A DNA stretch of 64,000 nt from Chryseobacterium fluminis (GCF_026314945.1 NZ_CP111121.1:744001-808000), one strand, 5' to 3'; shown: positions 9,464-19,442, numbered from the stretch's first letter. A program made the numbers and translations. Notes: a model not told the origin generated them from the sequence alone.

Positions 9464-10006
9464 TTAGTAAAAAGTTTTGTTAACCTTTAATCCCAATTCA
9501 TTAATTAAAACAATAATTTCATCTATATTTTCAATGCTCAGAAAGGCATATCTGTCGTTTTTAAAAGTGAGGATTCCACGGTTGCCTCCCAAATAACCGG
9601 AAGCATTATCTACGACGCCTTCAGGTTTTCCGAAAATAATATTGCCATAAAAGCGGTCATTCATATCAGCATGTACCTGATCGATCTCTTCCAGTTTCCT
9701 GTATCTGATGATTTCTTTCTTTGATCTTGATGCTATAATGATTCTCTGGTTGGTGATCAGATAATAATTGTTTTTTAAGTGATAAAAAACGGGAATCCAT
9801 CGTAAGAATGAATTATAAAATGCCGCGACAAGTAATGGAATGGTAAATAAAAATACAATCGTTTTAAAAGTAACTACTGCAAAAAACACCACAAAAATTA
9901 AATAACCAAAAGAAATCAGTATCCTGAGCTTCTCCGTTAAACTAAAAAAGAAACTCTTCCGGGGAAGAATTTCTTTTAATATTATTTCATTGCTGTTTAA
10001 AATCAT
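9464..10006 (-). CDS. Bacterial PH-domain membrane protein
   Basis: A 180-residue protein with two hydrophobic helices near residues 28-70 (FGYLIFVVFFAVVTF and IVFLFTIPLLVAAFY) followed by a bacterial PH-like beta domain: YYLITNQRIIIAS, then YRKLEEIDQVHADMNDRFYG and GILTFKND. This order matches the bPH families of membrane-anchored proteins. It starts 1 base after the recQ stop and ends 10 bases before the glycosyltransferase, so the three are co-transcribed. Role unknown. Confidence 0.72.
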   Translation of the reverse strand: MILNSNEIILKEILPRKSFFFSLTEKLRILISFGYLIFVVFFAVVTFKTIVFLFTIPLLVAAFYNSFLRWIPVFYHLKNNYYLITNQRIIIASRSKKEIIRYRKLEEIDQVHADMNDRFYGNIIFGKPEGVVDNASGYLGGNRGILTFKNDRYAFLSIENIDEIIVLINELGLKVNKTFY

Positions 10007-10007
10007 A

Positions 10008-12212
10008 TTAATTAGCTACGTCACTGATAAATTTTATTCTCAGCATTCTTACTTCTTCATCAGAAAGTTCATCCCCGAATTCGTCAAGCAGAACTTTCAT
10101 GCTGTCACTTTCAGATTCATTCATGAATTCCATGAAGCCGTCTACAATGTCTTCATCAAAATTATCTTCGATATAATAATCGATATTCAGCTTGGTACCC
10201 TGGTACACGATACGCTCCATTTCTTTCAGAAGGTCGTCCATGGAAAGGTTTTTCGCTCTTGCAATGTCTTCAAGATCAATTTTTTTATCGGTGCTCTGGA
10301 TGATAAAAACTTTGTGGCTGGACTTATTGGCCACCTGTTTCAGTACCATATCCTGAGTCCGTTCAATATTGTTATCCTCTACATATGTATTAATAAAATC
10401 AGCGAATTCTTTACCGTATTTTTTAGCCTTTCCTTCTCCTACCCCATAAATTTTGGCTATTTCTTCCACCGTTATGGGATACTGTACCGTCATGTCTTCA
10501 AGACTCGGATCCATAAATACCGTGTAAGGAGGAATTCCGTATTTCTTGGCTACCTTTTTTCTTAATTCTTTTAATAAGTTAAATAAATTCTGATCCAGTC
10601 CACCTGCTGACTGCATCTGGATCTGGTCACTCTCAGCTTTTGTCTGGGAGAGATCAAACTCGCGGTCTTCTGCAATCATAAAAGAATGTTCCAGTTTTCC
10701 GTTTAAAACCAGCCTTCCCCTTTCTGCAATTTTCAGAACACCATAGGTTTCTATATCTTTCTGCAGAAAGTTCTGTACCGTGGCCTGTCTGATGATCGTT
10801 TTCCAATAGTTATCTGCCTGCTCTTTTCCAAACCCGAAATAAGAACTCTGTTCTAATTTGTACGATTTGGTGACCGCTGTTTCCTTTCCTGCAATAACAG
10901 AGATCAGGTCTTTAGATTTAAATTTCTCTGCATTATCGTCTATCAGCTGCAGAACTTTTTTCAGATCATCCGTCGCATCTTTGAGTTTTGGCGGATGGGA
11001 TGCATTGTCACACATCTTCGCTCCATCTCCGTTTTCGGGATCGAAATTCTCCCCGAAATAATACAGAATATACTGTCTTCTGCTCATTGAAGTTTCAGCA
11101 TAACCTACTACCTCATTTAAAAGCTGCAATCCGATTTCTCTCTCGGAAACCGGCTTTTGAGCCAGAAATTTTTCTAACTTTTCGATATCTTTTGGATCAT
11201 AGAATGCCAGACAGTATCCTTCCCCACCATCACGGCCTGCCCGTCCTGTTTCCTGATAATAGCTTTCCAGAGATTTCGGAAAGTCATAATGGATGACGAA
11301 ACGTACGTCCGGTTTATCAATTCCCATTCCGAAAGCAATGGTTGCTACGATCACATCCACTTCTTCCATCAGAAATTTATCCTGGTTAGCGACTCTGACC
11401 TTCTGATCTAAACCGGCATGATAAGGCAGTGCATTAATACCGTTAACCTGGAGGAGCTGAGCAAATTCCTCAACCTTTCTCCTGCTTAAACAGTAGATAA
11501 TTCCCGATTTCCCTTTATACTGATTAATAAACCGTACAATTTCCTTGTCGATATTTACTTTCGGACGTACCTCGTAATAAAGATTAGGCCTGTTGAAGCT
11601 TTCTTTAAAAACCAGGGCATCGGTCATTCCCAATGTTTTCTGAATATCATCCTGAACTTTAGGCGTTGCCGTAGCCGTTAATGCAATTACAGGAACATCT
11701 GCAATTTTATCGATAATGGATTTCAGATTCCGGTATTCCGGTCTGAAATCATGGCCCCATTCTGAAATACAGTGGGCCTCATCAATGGCAACAAAAGATA
11801 TCTTCACCTCTTTTAAAAATTCCAGATAATCTTCCTTTATCAAAGATTCAGGCGCTACATACAGCAGTTTTGTCTTGCCCCTTTTAATATCGTCGAAGAC
11901 CTGCTTGGTCTGCGTTTTGTTTAATGATGAATTTAAAACGTGTGCTACTCCGTCATCAGATGAAAGACCGTTTACTGCATCTACCTGATTCTTCATTAAC
12001 GCTATCAGTGGTGAAACGACGATGGCCGTACCTTCGGAAATAAGTGCCGGAAGCTGATAGCATAAGGATTTACCACCTCCGGTAGGCATTAAGACAAATA
12101 TATCCTTTCCCTCTAACAGGTTTTCTATAATTTCTTCTTGCTGTCCTTTAAAAGTAGAAAACCCGAAATATTTTTTCAATTCGCCTGATAAATTGGCTTT
12201 TTTTGCGCTCAT
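10008..12212 (-). CDS. recQ: ATP-dependent DNA helicase RecQ
   Basis: Superfamily 2 3'-5' DNA helicase used in recombination and fork repair. Walker A MPTGGGKSLCYQLPA near residue 40; DEAH box in AIDEAHCISEWGHDFRPEY; motif III ALTATAT; motif VI in YYQETGRAGRDG. The RQC segment follows (SRRQYILYYFGENFDPENGDG), and an HRDC-like region occurs around residues 535-610. Length 734 is normal for Bacteroidota RecQ. The zinc-binding part of RQC keeps only one of the usual four cysteines (in KMCDNASHPP). First gene of the recQ / PH-domain / glycosyltransferase operon. Confidence 0.95.
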   Translation of the reverse strand: MSAKKANLSGELKKYFGFSTFKGQQEEIIENLLEGKDIFVLMPTGGGKSLCYQLPALISEGTAIVVSPLIALMKNQVDAVNGLSSDDGVAHVLNSSLNKTQTKQVFDDIKRGKTKLLYVAPESLIKEDYLEFLKEVKISFVAIDEAHCISEWGHDFRPEYRNLKSIIDKIADVPVIALTATATPKVQDDIQKTLGMTDALVFKESFNRPNLYYEVRPKVNIDKEIVRFINQYKGKSGIIYCLSRRKVEEFAQLLQVNGINALPYHAGLDQKVRVANQDKFLMEEVDVIVATIAFGMGIDKPDVRFVIHYDFPKSLESYYQETGRAGRDGGEGYCLAFYDPKDIEKLEKFLAQKPVSEREIGLQLLNEVVGYAETSMSRRQYILYYFGENFDPENGDGAKMCDNASHPPKLKDATDDLKKVLQLIDDNAEKFKSKDLISVIAGKETAVTKSYKLEQSSYFGFGKEQADNYWKTIIRQATVQNFLQKDIETYGVLKIAERGRLVLNGKLEHSFMIAEDREFDLSQTKAESDQIQMQSAGGLDQNLFNLLKELRKKVAKKYGIPPYTVFMDPSLEDMTVQYPITVEEIAKIYGVGEGKAKKYGKEFADFINTYVEDNNIERTQDMVLKQVANKSSHKVFIIQSTDKKIDLEDIARAKNLSMDDLLKEMERIVYQGTKLNIDYYIEDNFDEDIVDGFMEFMNESESDSMKVLLDEFGDELSDEEVRMLRIKFISDVAN

Positions 12213-12244
12213 CTAATTTTCTATTGCTAAATTTGCATCTCACC

Positions 12245-12252
12245 CAAAGTTA
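12245..12252 (-). promoter_or_regulatory. Candidate -7 box upstream of recQ
   Basis: TAACTTTG on the minus strand fits TAnnTTTG and lies about 33 bases before the recQ ATG. Confidence 0.5.
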
Positions 12253-12370
12253 TAACTTTTTTGCTTAAAATAAAAGCGAACGAATTTATTAAAAATAAAA
12301 TTTATATTAAATATTGTTTTTAAAATATAACATTTTTTAAGAGATTTTTTGTATACCCTATAAAATTAAA

Positions 12371-13330
12371 ATGGAAAAAGCCAAGATCATTTCAATAGCA
12401 AAAAGCACTTTAGAAATAGAAATTTCGGAACTTGAAAAATTAAAAAACAGAATTGACGAAGATTTTGTAAAAGCCGTTGAAATCATACACCATGCACAAG
12501 GAAAATTAATCATTGTAGGCATCGGAAAATCTGCCCATGTGGCCAATAAAATCGTGGCCACCCTGAACTCTACCGGTACTCCGTCCCAGTTTTTACATGC
12601 ATCGGAAGCCATCCACGGAGATCTGGGTGTCATCCAGAAACAGGATGTGGTTTTATGTATCTCCAATTCCGGAAACTCTCCTGAGATTGTAAACCTCGTG
12701 TCTTATCTGAAAGAATATTCTTCTGCGCTTATTGGAATGACCGGAAATAAAAACAGCAAACTGGCAGAATTTTCTGAAGTTATTTTAGATACTCATGTAG
12801 ATATGGAAGCCTGTCCGAATAAGCTGGCTCCTACCAGTTCAACGACCTTACAGATGGCTTTGGGAGACGCTTTAGCCGTTTCTTTAATGGAAATGAATGA
12901 TTTCCAAGCCAATGATTTTGCAAAATTTCATCCCGGGGGAAGTTTAGGAAAGAACCTGATCTCGAAAGTTGATGATTTTCTGTCTTCGCAAAAACCTCAG
13001 GTCACGGAAGATGCTCCCGTGAGAGATGTTATCATTTCGATCAGTGCCTCGAGACACGGGATCACAGTGGTAACCAATGGTGATGAGATCATTGGGGTGA
13101 TCACAGACGGAGATCTGAGAAGAATGCTGATGAAAGGGGATGATGTAACCAAGGTCCTTGCAAAAGACATTATGTCTTCCCATCCTAAGACAGTGGAAAG
13201 AAATACATTGGCAAAGGAAGCCATGAAGATTTTAAAAGATAATAATATCGGTCAGCTCATCGTTACCGAAAACGGAAAATATTTCGGGATTATCGATCTG
13301 CATAAGTTACTGGATGAAGGAATTAATTAG
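12371..13330 (+). CDS. kdsD: KpsF/GutQ-family arabinose 5-phosphate isomerase
   Basis: Interconverts ribulose 5-phosphate and arabinose 5-phosphate, the first step toward Kdo for lipopolysaccharide. Residues about 30-190 form a SIS sugar-phosphate isomerase domain (IIVGIGKSAHVANKIVATL; CISNSGNSPEI; PTSSTTLQMALGDALAV; FAKFHPGGSLGKNL). Two CBS repeats follow at about 205-260 and 265-319 (ISASRHGITVVTNGDEIIGVITDGDLRR; NNIGQLIVTENGKYFGIIDL). Length 319 fits the family. It stands divergently from recQ. The family assignment is strong; Kdo synthesis as the role is by analogy. Confidence 0.93.
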   Translation: MEKAKIISIAKSTLEIEISELEKLKNRIDEDFVKAVEIIHHAQGKLIIVGIGKSAHVANKIVATLNSTGTPSQFLHASEAIHGDLGVIQKQDVVLCISNSGNSPEIVNLVSYLKEYSSALIGMTGNKNSKLAEFSEVILDTHVDMEACPNKLAPTSSTTLQMALGDALAVSLMEMNDFQANDFAKFHPGGSLGKNLISKVDDFLSSQKPQVTEDAPVRDVIISISASRHGITVVTNGDEIIGVITDGDLRRMLMKGDDVTKVLAKDIMSSHPKTVERNTLAKEAMKILKDNNIGQLIVTENGKYFGIIDLHKLLDEGIN

Positions 13331-13431
13331 AATTCAGAGATAAAGAGCCAGCAAAGCAGGATCATCAGGAGCTATGCCATACAATAAAATTAACTTCTGG
13401 ATTCTATCCTCTAACTTCTTTAAATATTTCA

Positions 13432-13439
13432 TAAATTTG
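13432..13439 (+). promoter_or_regulatory. Candidate -7 box of tatC
   Basis: TAAATTTG fits TAnnTTTG and lies 21 bases before the GTG start of tatC. Confidence 0.5.
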
Positions 13440-13460
13440 AAGCCTTAAAAATATTATTCT

Positions 13461-14288
13461 GTGAGTGAAGGTAAAGACATGTCCTTTCTTGGACATATTG
13501 GAGAATTAAGAGGTCACCTCATCCGCTCGATTCTTGCTATTGTTGTGGCGGCATTTATTGTCGGATTTAATATCAACTGGATTATGGATCATATTTTCTT
13601 TGGTCCCACGAGAAATGATTTTCCTACTTTTGAGCTTGTCAATCACTTTTCCAGAATGCTTTTAGGAGAAAACAGCATTCATCTTCCCAAAGATTTTCCG
13701 GTACGTGCCAGCAAGCTTTATCAGCAGTTTAATGTCATGATGGCGGTTTCTATTTTCGGAGGTATGGTGGCTGCTTTTCCTTATATTGTCTGGGAGCTCT
13801 GGCGGTTTATCAGCCCTGCCCTGCATCCGAAAGAAAGAAAAAACTCGATATTTATCATTAATGCGGTCTGGATATTATTCATGACCGGAGTTTTGTGCGG
13901 ATATTACTTAATTCTGCCTTTTGCTGTTAATTTCGGAGTTATTTTTAAGATATCAGATATTATTGTTCCTCTTTATGACTTGAGTGATTATACAACTCTG
14001 TTTTTACAGGTTGTTTTAGGGATGGGGGCCATTTTTCTTTTCCCTGTTCTTATTTATTTCCTGACAGGCATTGGAATTTTAACGCCGATGTTTATGAGAA
14101 CTTACCGCAGACATGCGATCGTTCTTATTATGGTCGTAGCCGCAATCATAACTCCAGCCGATGTACTGAGCATGATGATGGCAGCCTTTCCGCTTTTATT
14201 ATTATATGAATTCAGCATCTTGATGTGTGCATACACGTATAAAAGGGTGCAGAAAGCCGCAGGAAATCTTCCCGCCGTCAAGCAGTAA
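13461..14288 (+). CDS. tatC: Sec-independent protein translocase TatC
   Basis: Inner-membrane receptor for twin-arginine signal peptides. The start is GTG; it gives the family's usual N-terminus, with GKDMSFLGHIGELRGHL matching the conserved cytoplasmic MSFxEHLxELR motif, whereas the next ATG (13479) would cut into it. Six hydrophobic helices follow (for example at residues 19-40, 88-108, 130-150), with YIVWELWRFISPAL corresponding to the conserved WxFxxPGL loop. Length 275 is normal for Bacteroidota, which have a longer first periplasmic loop (LGENSIHLPKDFPVRAS). No tatA is adjacent. Confidence 0.95.
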   Translation: MSEGKDMSFLGHIGELRGHLIRSILAIVVAAFIVGFNINWIMDHIFFGPTRNDFPTFELVNHFSRMLLGENSIHLPKDFPVRASKLYQQFNVMMAVSIFGGMVAAFPYIVWELWRFISPALHPKERKNSIFIINAVWILFMTGVLCGYYLILPFAVNFGVIFKISDIIVPLYDLSDYTTLFLQVVLGMGAIFLFPVLIYFLTGIGILTPMFMRTYRRHAIVLIMVVAAIITPADVLSMMMAAFPLLLLYEFSILMCAYTYKRVQKAAGNLPAVKQ

Positions 14289-14316
14289 ATTTAAAAATTA
14301 AAGAATACTCTATATT

Positions 14317-14344
14317 CCCGCAGATTTTTTTGCGGGATTTTTTT
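14317..14344 (+). terminator. Terminator after tatC
   Basis: CCCGCA-gatttttt-TGCGGG followed by a run of seven T. Confidence 0.88.
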
Positions 14345-14533
14345 GTCGAGAGTAATCGAAAAGATTAAAAAGCCTCTGTCAATGGGGTCACTTTAAACGC
14401 TCATTACAGGAAGGCATGGATCAGTTTAAATAAATAACTTTCGGTTTTGTGGTATAGCGAAAGATCCCGGCTTTGTTTTAATCCTATAGGTATTATATTT
14501 TAGTGTTTTGCCTGATTACAATCATAAATTTTC

Positions 14534-14541
14534 TATTTTTG
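14534..14541 (+). promoter_or_regulatory. Candidate -7 box of the M1 peptidase gene
   Basis: TATTTTTG fits TAnnTTTG, 20 bases before the ATG. Confidence 0.5.
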
Positions 14542-14561
14542 AAAAGAATAATTAATTTCAA

Positions 14562-16193
14562 ATGAAAAAGCTGTCATATACCCTTTTATTTGCATCGGGA
14601 CTGGTTTTCGGACAATTCTTCGAAAAAGATAAATCATTCACCCGGCAGGACACTTTAAAAGGTTCCAACACCGCATTCCGTAATTTTTGGGATGTAAAAA
14701 AATATGATCTGTCTGTAGAGCCTGATTTTGATCGTAAGAGCATTAAAGGAAATAACAAAATCAGTTTCGAAATCGTAAAAGACGTTACTGATCCGACTTT
14801 TCAGATTGATCTTCAACAGCCGATGAAAGCCGATCAGGTGAAGGCCAATTTCCCTGTCACCGAATTCAGGCAGGAAGGTGATTTTATTTGGATAAAAACT
14901 AAAAAAAGTTTTAAAAAAGGAGAAAAATACACCCTTGATGTCACCTATTCCGGAAATCCTCTCATCGCAAAAAATGCTCCCTGGGATGGCGGCTGGGTTT
15001 TCACCAAAGATGAGAACGGAAATCCGTGGATGAGTGTTGCTGATGAAGGAATCGGAGCTTCTGTATGGCTTCCGACAAAAGATATCTGGAGTGATGAGCC
15101 TGATGATGGTATGGTTATGAAAATTATTACTCCAAAAGATCTGGTGGGAGTCGGAAACGGAAGATTAACCGGAAAAAAAACGGATGGAAACAAAACAATT
15201 TATACCTGGGAAGTTAAAAACCCTATCAATGCCTACTCTATCATCCCGAATATCGGAAAATACGTGAATTTCAAAGATACTTTTCAGGGAGAGAAAGGCC
15301 GATTGGATTTGGATTACTGGGTGCTGGATTATAATTTGGAGAAAGCAAAAAAACAGTTCCAACAGGTAAAACCGATGCTTTCGGCATTTGAATACTGGTT
15401 TGGTCCTTATCCTTTTTATGAAGATTCTTATAAACTTGTAGATTCACCATATTTGGGAATGGAGCATCAGAGTAATGTAGCTTATGGAAACGGCTACCAG
15501 AACGGATATCGGGGAACCGATTTTTCCGGAACCGGGATTGGTCTGAACTGGGATTATATTATTATTCATGAAAGCGGCCATGAGTGGTTTGCCAACAATA
15601 TTACAGCGAAAGATCAGGCAGATATGTGGATTCATGAGAGCTTTACCATGTATTCCGAAGTGCTATTCACCGAAAAGTATATGGATAAAAAGTCCGCAGA
15701 AACTTATGCCATCGGGCTTAGAAATAAAATTGAAAATGATGTGCCTGTCATCGGGAAGTACGGAGTTAGAAACGAAGGCAGTGGCGATATGTATCCTAAA
15801 GGAGCCAGTATGCTCCATACAATCCGGCAGGTGATTAATAATGATGAAAAATTCAGACAGATTCTGAGAGGTCTGAGCAAAGACTTTTATCATCAGACGG
15901 TTACGACCGAACAGATAGAAAATTATATTAACAAAAAATCCGGGATTGATTTTTCAGGTGTCTTTAATCAGTATTTAAGGACTGTAAAAATTCCGACGCT
16001 GGAATATTCTCAAAAAGGGGAAACGCTGAAATTCAGATATACGCATATAGTTAAAGATCTGAAGCTCCCTATCCGGATTAATGGTGAACAGATCATTAAT
16101 CCGACTGAACAGTGGCAGACGGTAAAGCTTAAAAAGGGAACGCCGGTGACATTCAACAGGAATTATTATATCAATTATAAAAAAGTACAGTAA
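14562..16193 (+). CDS. Secreted M1-family metallo-aminopeptidase
   Basis: Zinc aminopeptidase acting in the periplasm or outside the cell. Signal peptide at residues 1-17 (ending VFGQ). The beta-saddle domain runs to about 215, then the catalytic domain: GMEHQSN is the substrate-binding counterpart of GAMEN, the zinc site is HESGHEW (His336, Glu337, His340) with the third ligand Glu359 in WIHES, 19 residues later as in the family. Length 543 indicates the short M1 form lacking the large C-terminal domain of PepN. Own promoter and terminator. Substrate range unknown. Confidence 0.92.
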   Translation: MKKLSYTLLFASGLVFGQFFEKDKSFTRQDTLKGSNTAFRNFWDVKKYDLSVEPDFDRKSIKGNNKISFEIVKDVTDPTFQIDLQQPMKADQVKANFPVTEFRQEGDFIWIKTKKSFKKGEKYTLDVTYSGNPLIAKNAPWDGGWVFTKDENGNPWMSVADEGIGASVWLPTKDIWSDEPDDGMVMKIITPKDLVGVGNGRLTGKKTDGNKTIYTWEVKNPINAYSIIPNIGKYVNFKDTFQGEKGRLDLDYWVLDYNLEKAKKQFQQVKPMLSAFEYWFGPYPFYEDSYKLVDSPYLGMEHQSNVAYGNGYQNGYRGTDFSGTGIGLNWDYIIIHESGHEWFANNITAKDQADMWIHESFTMYSEVLFTEKYMDKKSAETYAIGLRNKIENDVPVIGKYGVRNEGSGDMYPKGASMLHTIRQVINNDEKFRQILRGLSKDFYHQTVTTEQIENYINKKSGIDFSGVFNQYLRTVKIPTLEYSQKGETLKFRYTHIVKDLKLPIRINGEQIINPTEQWQTVKLKKGTPVTFNRNYYINYKKVQ

Positions 16194-16198
16194 TTGAA

Positions 16199-16239
16199 GA
16201 AAAAAGGCAGATTTGTGGCTCCATGAAGCTGCCTTTTTT
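16199..16239 (+). terminator. Terminator after the M1 peptidase gene
   Basis: AAAAAAGGCAG pairs with CTGCCTTTTTT across an 18-base loop; the arms supply both the stem and the T-run. Confidence 0.8.
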
Positions 16240-16341
16240 AGTTCACTGCATTAATCTTTCACAATTTTAAGAAAAATTTAATACGATGGTTCGTAACAAA
16301 ATCATCTTTACAACAACTATTTAAGTATAATTCAAAAATCA

Positions 16342-18198
16342 ATGAAAAAAATAGCACTTAGCGTAGGAATTCTGGCTGCTTTTGCATCAAACGCCCAATC
16401 GATCAGGACGACGATTGACCTGGTGAACGTAAAAGATGATAAAGTAGCCGTTACCATGGAATTTCCAAAGATGAAATCCGGTGATGTAAAATTCCATTTT
16501 CCAAAAACGGTTCCCGGAACCTATTCAGAAGACGATTACGGAAGGTTCGTCGAAGGGATTAAGTTTTATGATAATAAAGGAAAAGAGCTAACCTATACCA
16601 AAGTTAACGACAATACGTACGTTTTAAAAAATGCACAGAACTTAACGAAAGTGACTTACTTGGTTAATGACAGTTTTGATGAAGAAATGGACACTTCCAA
16701 ACATAAAGCTGTATTTTCTCCGTCGGGAACAGATATCGAACAGGGAAAAGTCTATCTGGTCAACACGCATGGATTTGTCGGATATATTGATCAGATGCAG
16801 GATGTACCTTATCAGTTGGTGATCCGGAAACCTGCTGACTTCTACGGAACGACAGCACTGGTCGATCAGGATAAATCCGATGCTACTGACACGTATACCC
16901 TGGCTAATTATGCAAAAGTGACCGATTCTCCGTTAATGTACACCAAACCTGACTACATCACTTTCAATGCAGGAGGAATGGATCTGGTACTGGGCGTGTA
17001 TTCACCATCCGGAAAATATAAAGCTGCCGATTTTAAAGATAATTTAGAAAAAATGGTGATGGCCCAGAAGAAGTTCTTAGGGGATATGAACACCAATAAG
17101 AAATACGCGATCATGCTTTATCTTGCAGGTACGGACGGACCTCAGATCAAAGGTTTCGGAGCATTGGAGCATCATGAATCCACCAGCGTTGTGCTTCCTG
17201 AAATGATGCCGAAAGATGCCATTGACAAAACTTTGACAGACGTTGTTTCCCACGAATTTTTTCATACGGTAAATCCTCTGAAAACCCATTCCGAAGAAAT
17301 TCACTATTTCGATTATGCAGATCCGAAAATGTCTCAGCACTTGTGGATGTATGAAGGAGGAACAGAATATTTTGCCAATCTGTTCCAGATTCAGGAGGGA
17401 TTAATCGACAAGGATGAGTTTTTACAAAGAATCAACGAAAAAATAACCAATTCAAAGAACTACGATGACACCATGCCATTCACGGTCATGAGCAAAAACA
17501 TCCTGAAAGAACCTTATAAAGACCAGTACCGTAATGTCTATGAAAAGGGAACCCTCTTAACCATGTGTCTTGATATTGAGCTTAGAAAGCTGTCCAATGG
17601 TGAAATGGGGTATCGTGATATGATCAGAAAACTGTCCCAGAGATTCGGGGAAAATAAACCTTTTAAAGATGATAAGCTGATCGATGAACTGGTAACGGTT
17701 ACGGGATATCCGCAAATTAAGGATTTTTACACTAAATATATTGCAGGGAATCAGCCGACTCCGTATGCAGACTATCTTAATCAGGTGGGAGTAGAAATCA
17801 AAAAGCAGGAAACACCTCCTATTTTCTGGTTTGTCAAAGATCCTAACCAGACCGGATACAATGAAAAGAACAACACCTTTGTCTTTGACGAAAGCTCAGC
17901 ACTGTCTCCATTTTCTAAAAGTATCGGATTCAAGATTACAGATGAGGTGGCAGCACTGGATGGTAAGACCATTGATATCAAAAACGTACAGGCTTTTATA
18001 GAATATGCAAAAACCATCAAGGATGGTCAGAATGTGACCGTTACCGTCTTAAGAAAAAACGGCGCCAAAACTGAGAAAATCGATCTCAAGGGAAAAGCGG
18101 TGTTAGATAAACTGACGGTAGAAACACTGCAGTACAAATCCAGTCCTACTCCGGCAGAACTGAAATTACAGACTCAGTGGCTGACTGGCAAAAAATAA
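16342..18198 (+). CDS. Secreted M61-family peptidase (glycyl aminopeptidase type)
   Basis: Zinc peptidase. Signal peptide at residues 1-18 (ASNAQ). A beta-rich N-domain precedes the catalytic domain, with the zinc motif HEFFH (His304, Glu305, His308) and the downstream glutamate in WMYEGGTEYFANL, the M61 pattern. A PDZ-like domain near residues 510-590 (SIGFKITDEVAALDGKTI) completes the usual M61 layout. Length 618 is typical. It lies directly after an M1 peptidase with its own terminator between, so the two are probably independent units with related digestive roles. Confidence 0.92.
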   Translation: MKKIALSVGILAAFASNAQSIRTTIDLVNVKDDKVAVTMEFPKMKSGDVKFHFPKTVPGTYSEDDYGRFVEGIKFYDNKGKELTYTKVNDNTYVLKNAQNLTKVTYLVNDSFDEEMDTSKHKAVFSPSGTDIEQGKVYLVNTHGFVGYIDQMQDVPYQLVIRKPADFYGTTALVDQDKSDATDTYTLANYAKVTDSPLMYTKPDYITFNAGGMDLVLGVYSPSGKYKAADFKDNLEKMVMAQKKFLGDMNTNKKYAIMLYLAGTDGPQIKGFGALEHHESTSVVLPEMMPKDAIDKTLTDVVSHEFFHTVNPLKTHSEEIHYFDYADPKMSQHLWMYEGGTEYFANLFQIQEGLIDKDEFLQRINEKITNSKNYDDTMPFTVMSKNILKEPYKDQYRNVYEKGTLLTMCLDIELRKLSNGEMGYRDMIRKLSQRFGENKPFKDDKLIDELVTVTGYPQIKDFYTKYIAGNQPTPYADYLNQVGVEIKKQETPPIFWFVKDPNQTGYNEKNNTFVFDESSALSPFSKSIGFKITDEVAALDGKTIDIKNVQAFIEYAKTIKDGQNVTVTVLRKNGAKTEKIDLKGKAVLDKLTVETLQYKSSPTPAELKLQTQWLTGKK

Positions 18199-18220
18199 CA
18201 TCATAACAAGAAGATAATCT

Positions 18221-18246
18221 GCGGGGAAATTTCCCCGCTTTTTTAT
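18221..18246 (+). terminator. Terminator after the M61 peptidase gene
   Basis: GCGGGGAAATTTCCCCGC is a perfect palindrome followed by TTTTTT. Confidence 0.88.
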
Positions 18247-18281
18247 TTGGAGAATAATATAATCTCACATGAAAACTTTTT

Positions 18282-19436
18282 TTATGCTTTCCTGATCGTT
18301 ATCCGGAAAGTCGTCCCCTTTCCTACTTCGGTCTGCGCAATTTTAATATCACCGTTATGATATTCCTTGATGACTCTCTTGGCGAGTGACAATCCAAGTC
18401 CCCAGCCTCTCTTTTTAGTCGAATAACCCGGTTTAAAGGCGTTTACTGCCTGTTGTTTTGTCATTCCGCTTCCGGTATCCTGCACTTCGATTACAATATT
18501 TTTATTTCTTTCCAGAACAGACATCGAGATCGCCCCTTCTCCCTTCATAGCATCCACCGCATTTTTAACCAGATTTTCTATCACCCAGCTCATCAGTATT
18601 TTATTGTGCGGAACCAGAATTTTATCATTGGGTAGATGGAGTCCGAAATTTATTTTCCTGGATATTCTGGTCTTTAAGTAATCATAATTTTCCCGGATCG
18701 TATTATTAAAGTCGGTATCATTGAGCTCAGGTACAGAACCGATCTTAGAGAACCTCTCCGATATGGTACGCAGTCTCTCTATATCTTTTTCCATTTCATG
18801 TACACCTTCAGAATCAGGCGTATCCAGCTTCATGATTTCCATCCATCCGATCATCGAAGACAGCGGAGTGCCGATCTGGTGTGCTGTTTCTTTTGCCAGA
18901 CCTGCCCAAAGGTAGCCCTCATCTGTTTTTTTGATCGTCCGTAAGAACCAGAAGGAAAAAAGAAAATAGCAGAGGATAAAAAAGCCCAGTATAAAAGGGG
19001 AATACTGAAGGTTATTCAGCAAGGGAGAATTGTCATAAAAAACAATCTGTTTATTTCCTTTTACCAGTTCAATTTCAATTGGAGCGTAACTCTTAGCCAT
19101 TTTGTTGGCCAGGGCTCTTATTGCTTCCGGATGATCTCCGACATCCTGGGGAATATTTTTATGCTCGATAATCTGGTTGTTCTGATCTAAAATGATCAGC
19201 GGAATGGTCGTATTGGAACTGTAGATCTGCAGAAGCAGGGCCTGCACTTCCAGATTGGGACTTTGTACTTCCTGTTGAAATTTCAGGGCACTGACCAGAA
19301 TATCCACCCTTTTGATCTCTTCCTTACGTAAAAAATTGATCAGAATGGTAGAGGCAATAACAATCGTTAACACCACAATCGTCATTAAAGTAAAAATAAT
19401 CCAGTTATTCAGCCTGGCAAAGATGGATTTCCTCAA
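18282..19436 (-). CDS. Membrane sensor histidine kinase
   Basis: Two-component sensor of 384 residues. Transmembrane helices at about 12-35 and 145-166 enclose a periplasmic sensing domain of about 110 residues. The phosphoacceptor is His186 in AKETAHQIGTPLSS, a variant of the H-box common in Bacteroidota. The ATPase domain has the N-box ENLVKNAVDAM, G1 DTGSGM and G2 GWGLGLSLAKRV. No response regulator is adjacent, so it is an orphan here. It ends close to the dacB gene upstream (6-base gap), so it may be co-transcribed with dacB, tying it to envelope status by inference only. Confidence 0.9.
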   Translation of the reverse strand: MRKSIFARLNNWIIFTLMTIVVLTIVIASTILINFLRKEEIKRVDILVSALKFQQEVQSPNLEVQALLLQIYSSNTTIPLIILDQNNQIIEHKNIPQDVGDHPEAIRALANKMAKSYAPIEIELVKGNKQIVFYDNSPLLNNLQYSPFILGFFILCYFLFSFWFLRTIKKTDEGYLWAGLAKETAHQIGTPLSSMIGWMEIMKLDTPDSEGVHEMEKDIERLRTISERFSKIGSVPELNDTDFNNTIRENYDYLKTRISRKINFGLHLPNDKILVPHNKILMSWVIENLVKNAVDAMKGEGAISMSVLERNKNIVIEVQDTGSGMTKQQAVNAFKPGYSTKKRGWGLGLSLAKRVIKEYHNGDIKIAQTEVGKGTTFRITIRKA

Positions 19437-19442
19437 AATAAT

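Noticed and set aside
9990..10565. 191-residue plus-strand ORF antisense to recQ
   Set aside because: Phe/Ile-rich translation caused by the acidic AT-rich 3' part of recQ; no promoter or start signal.
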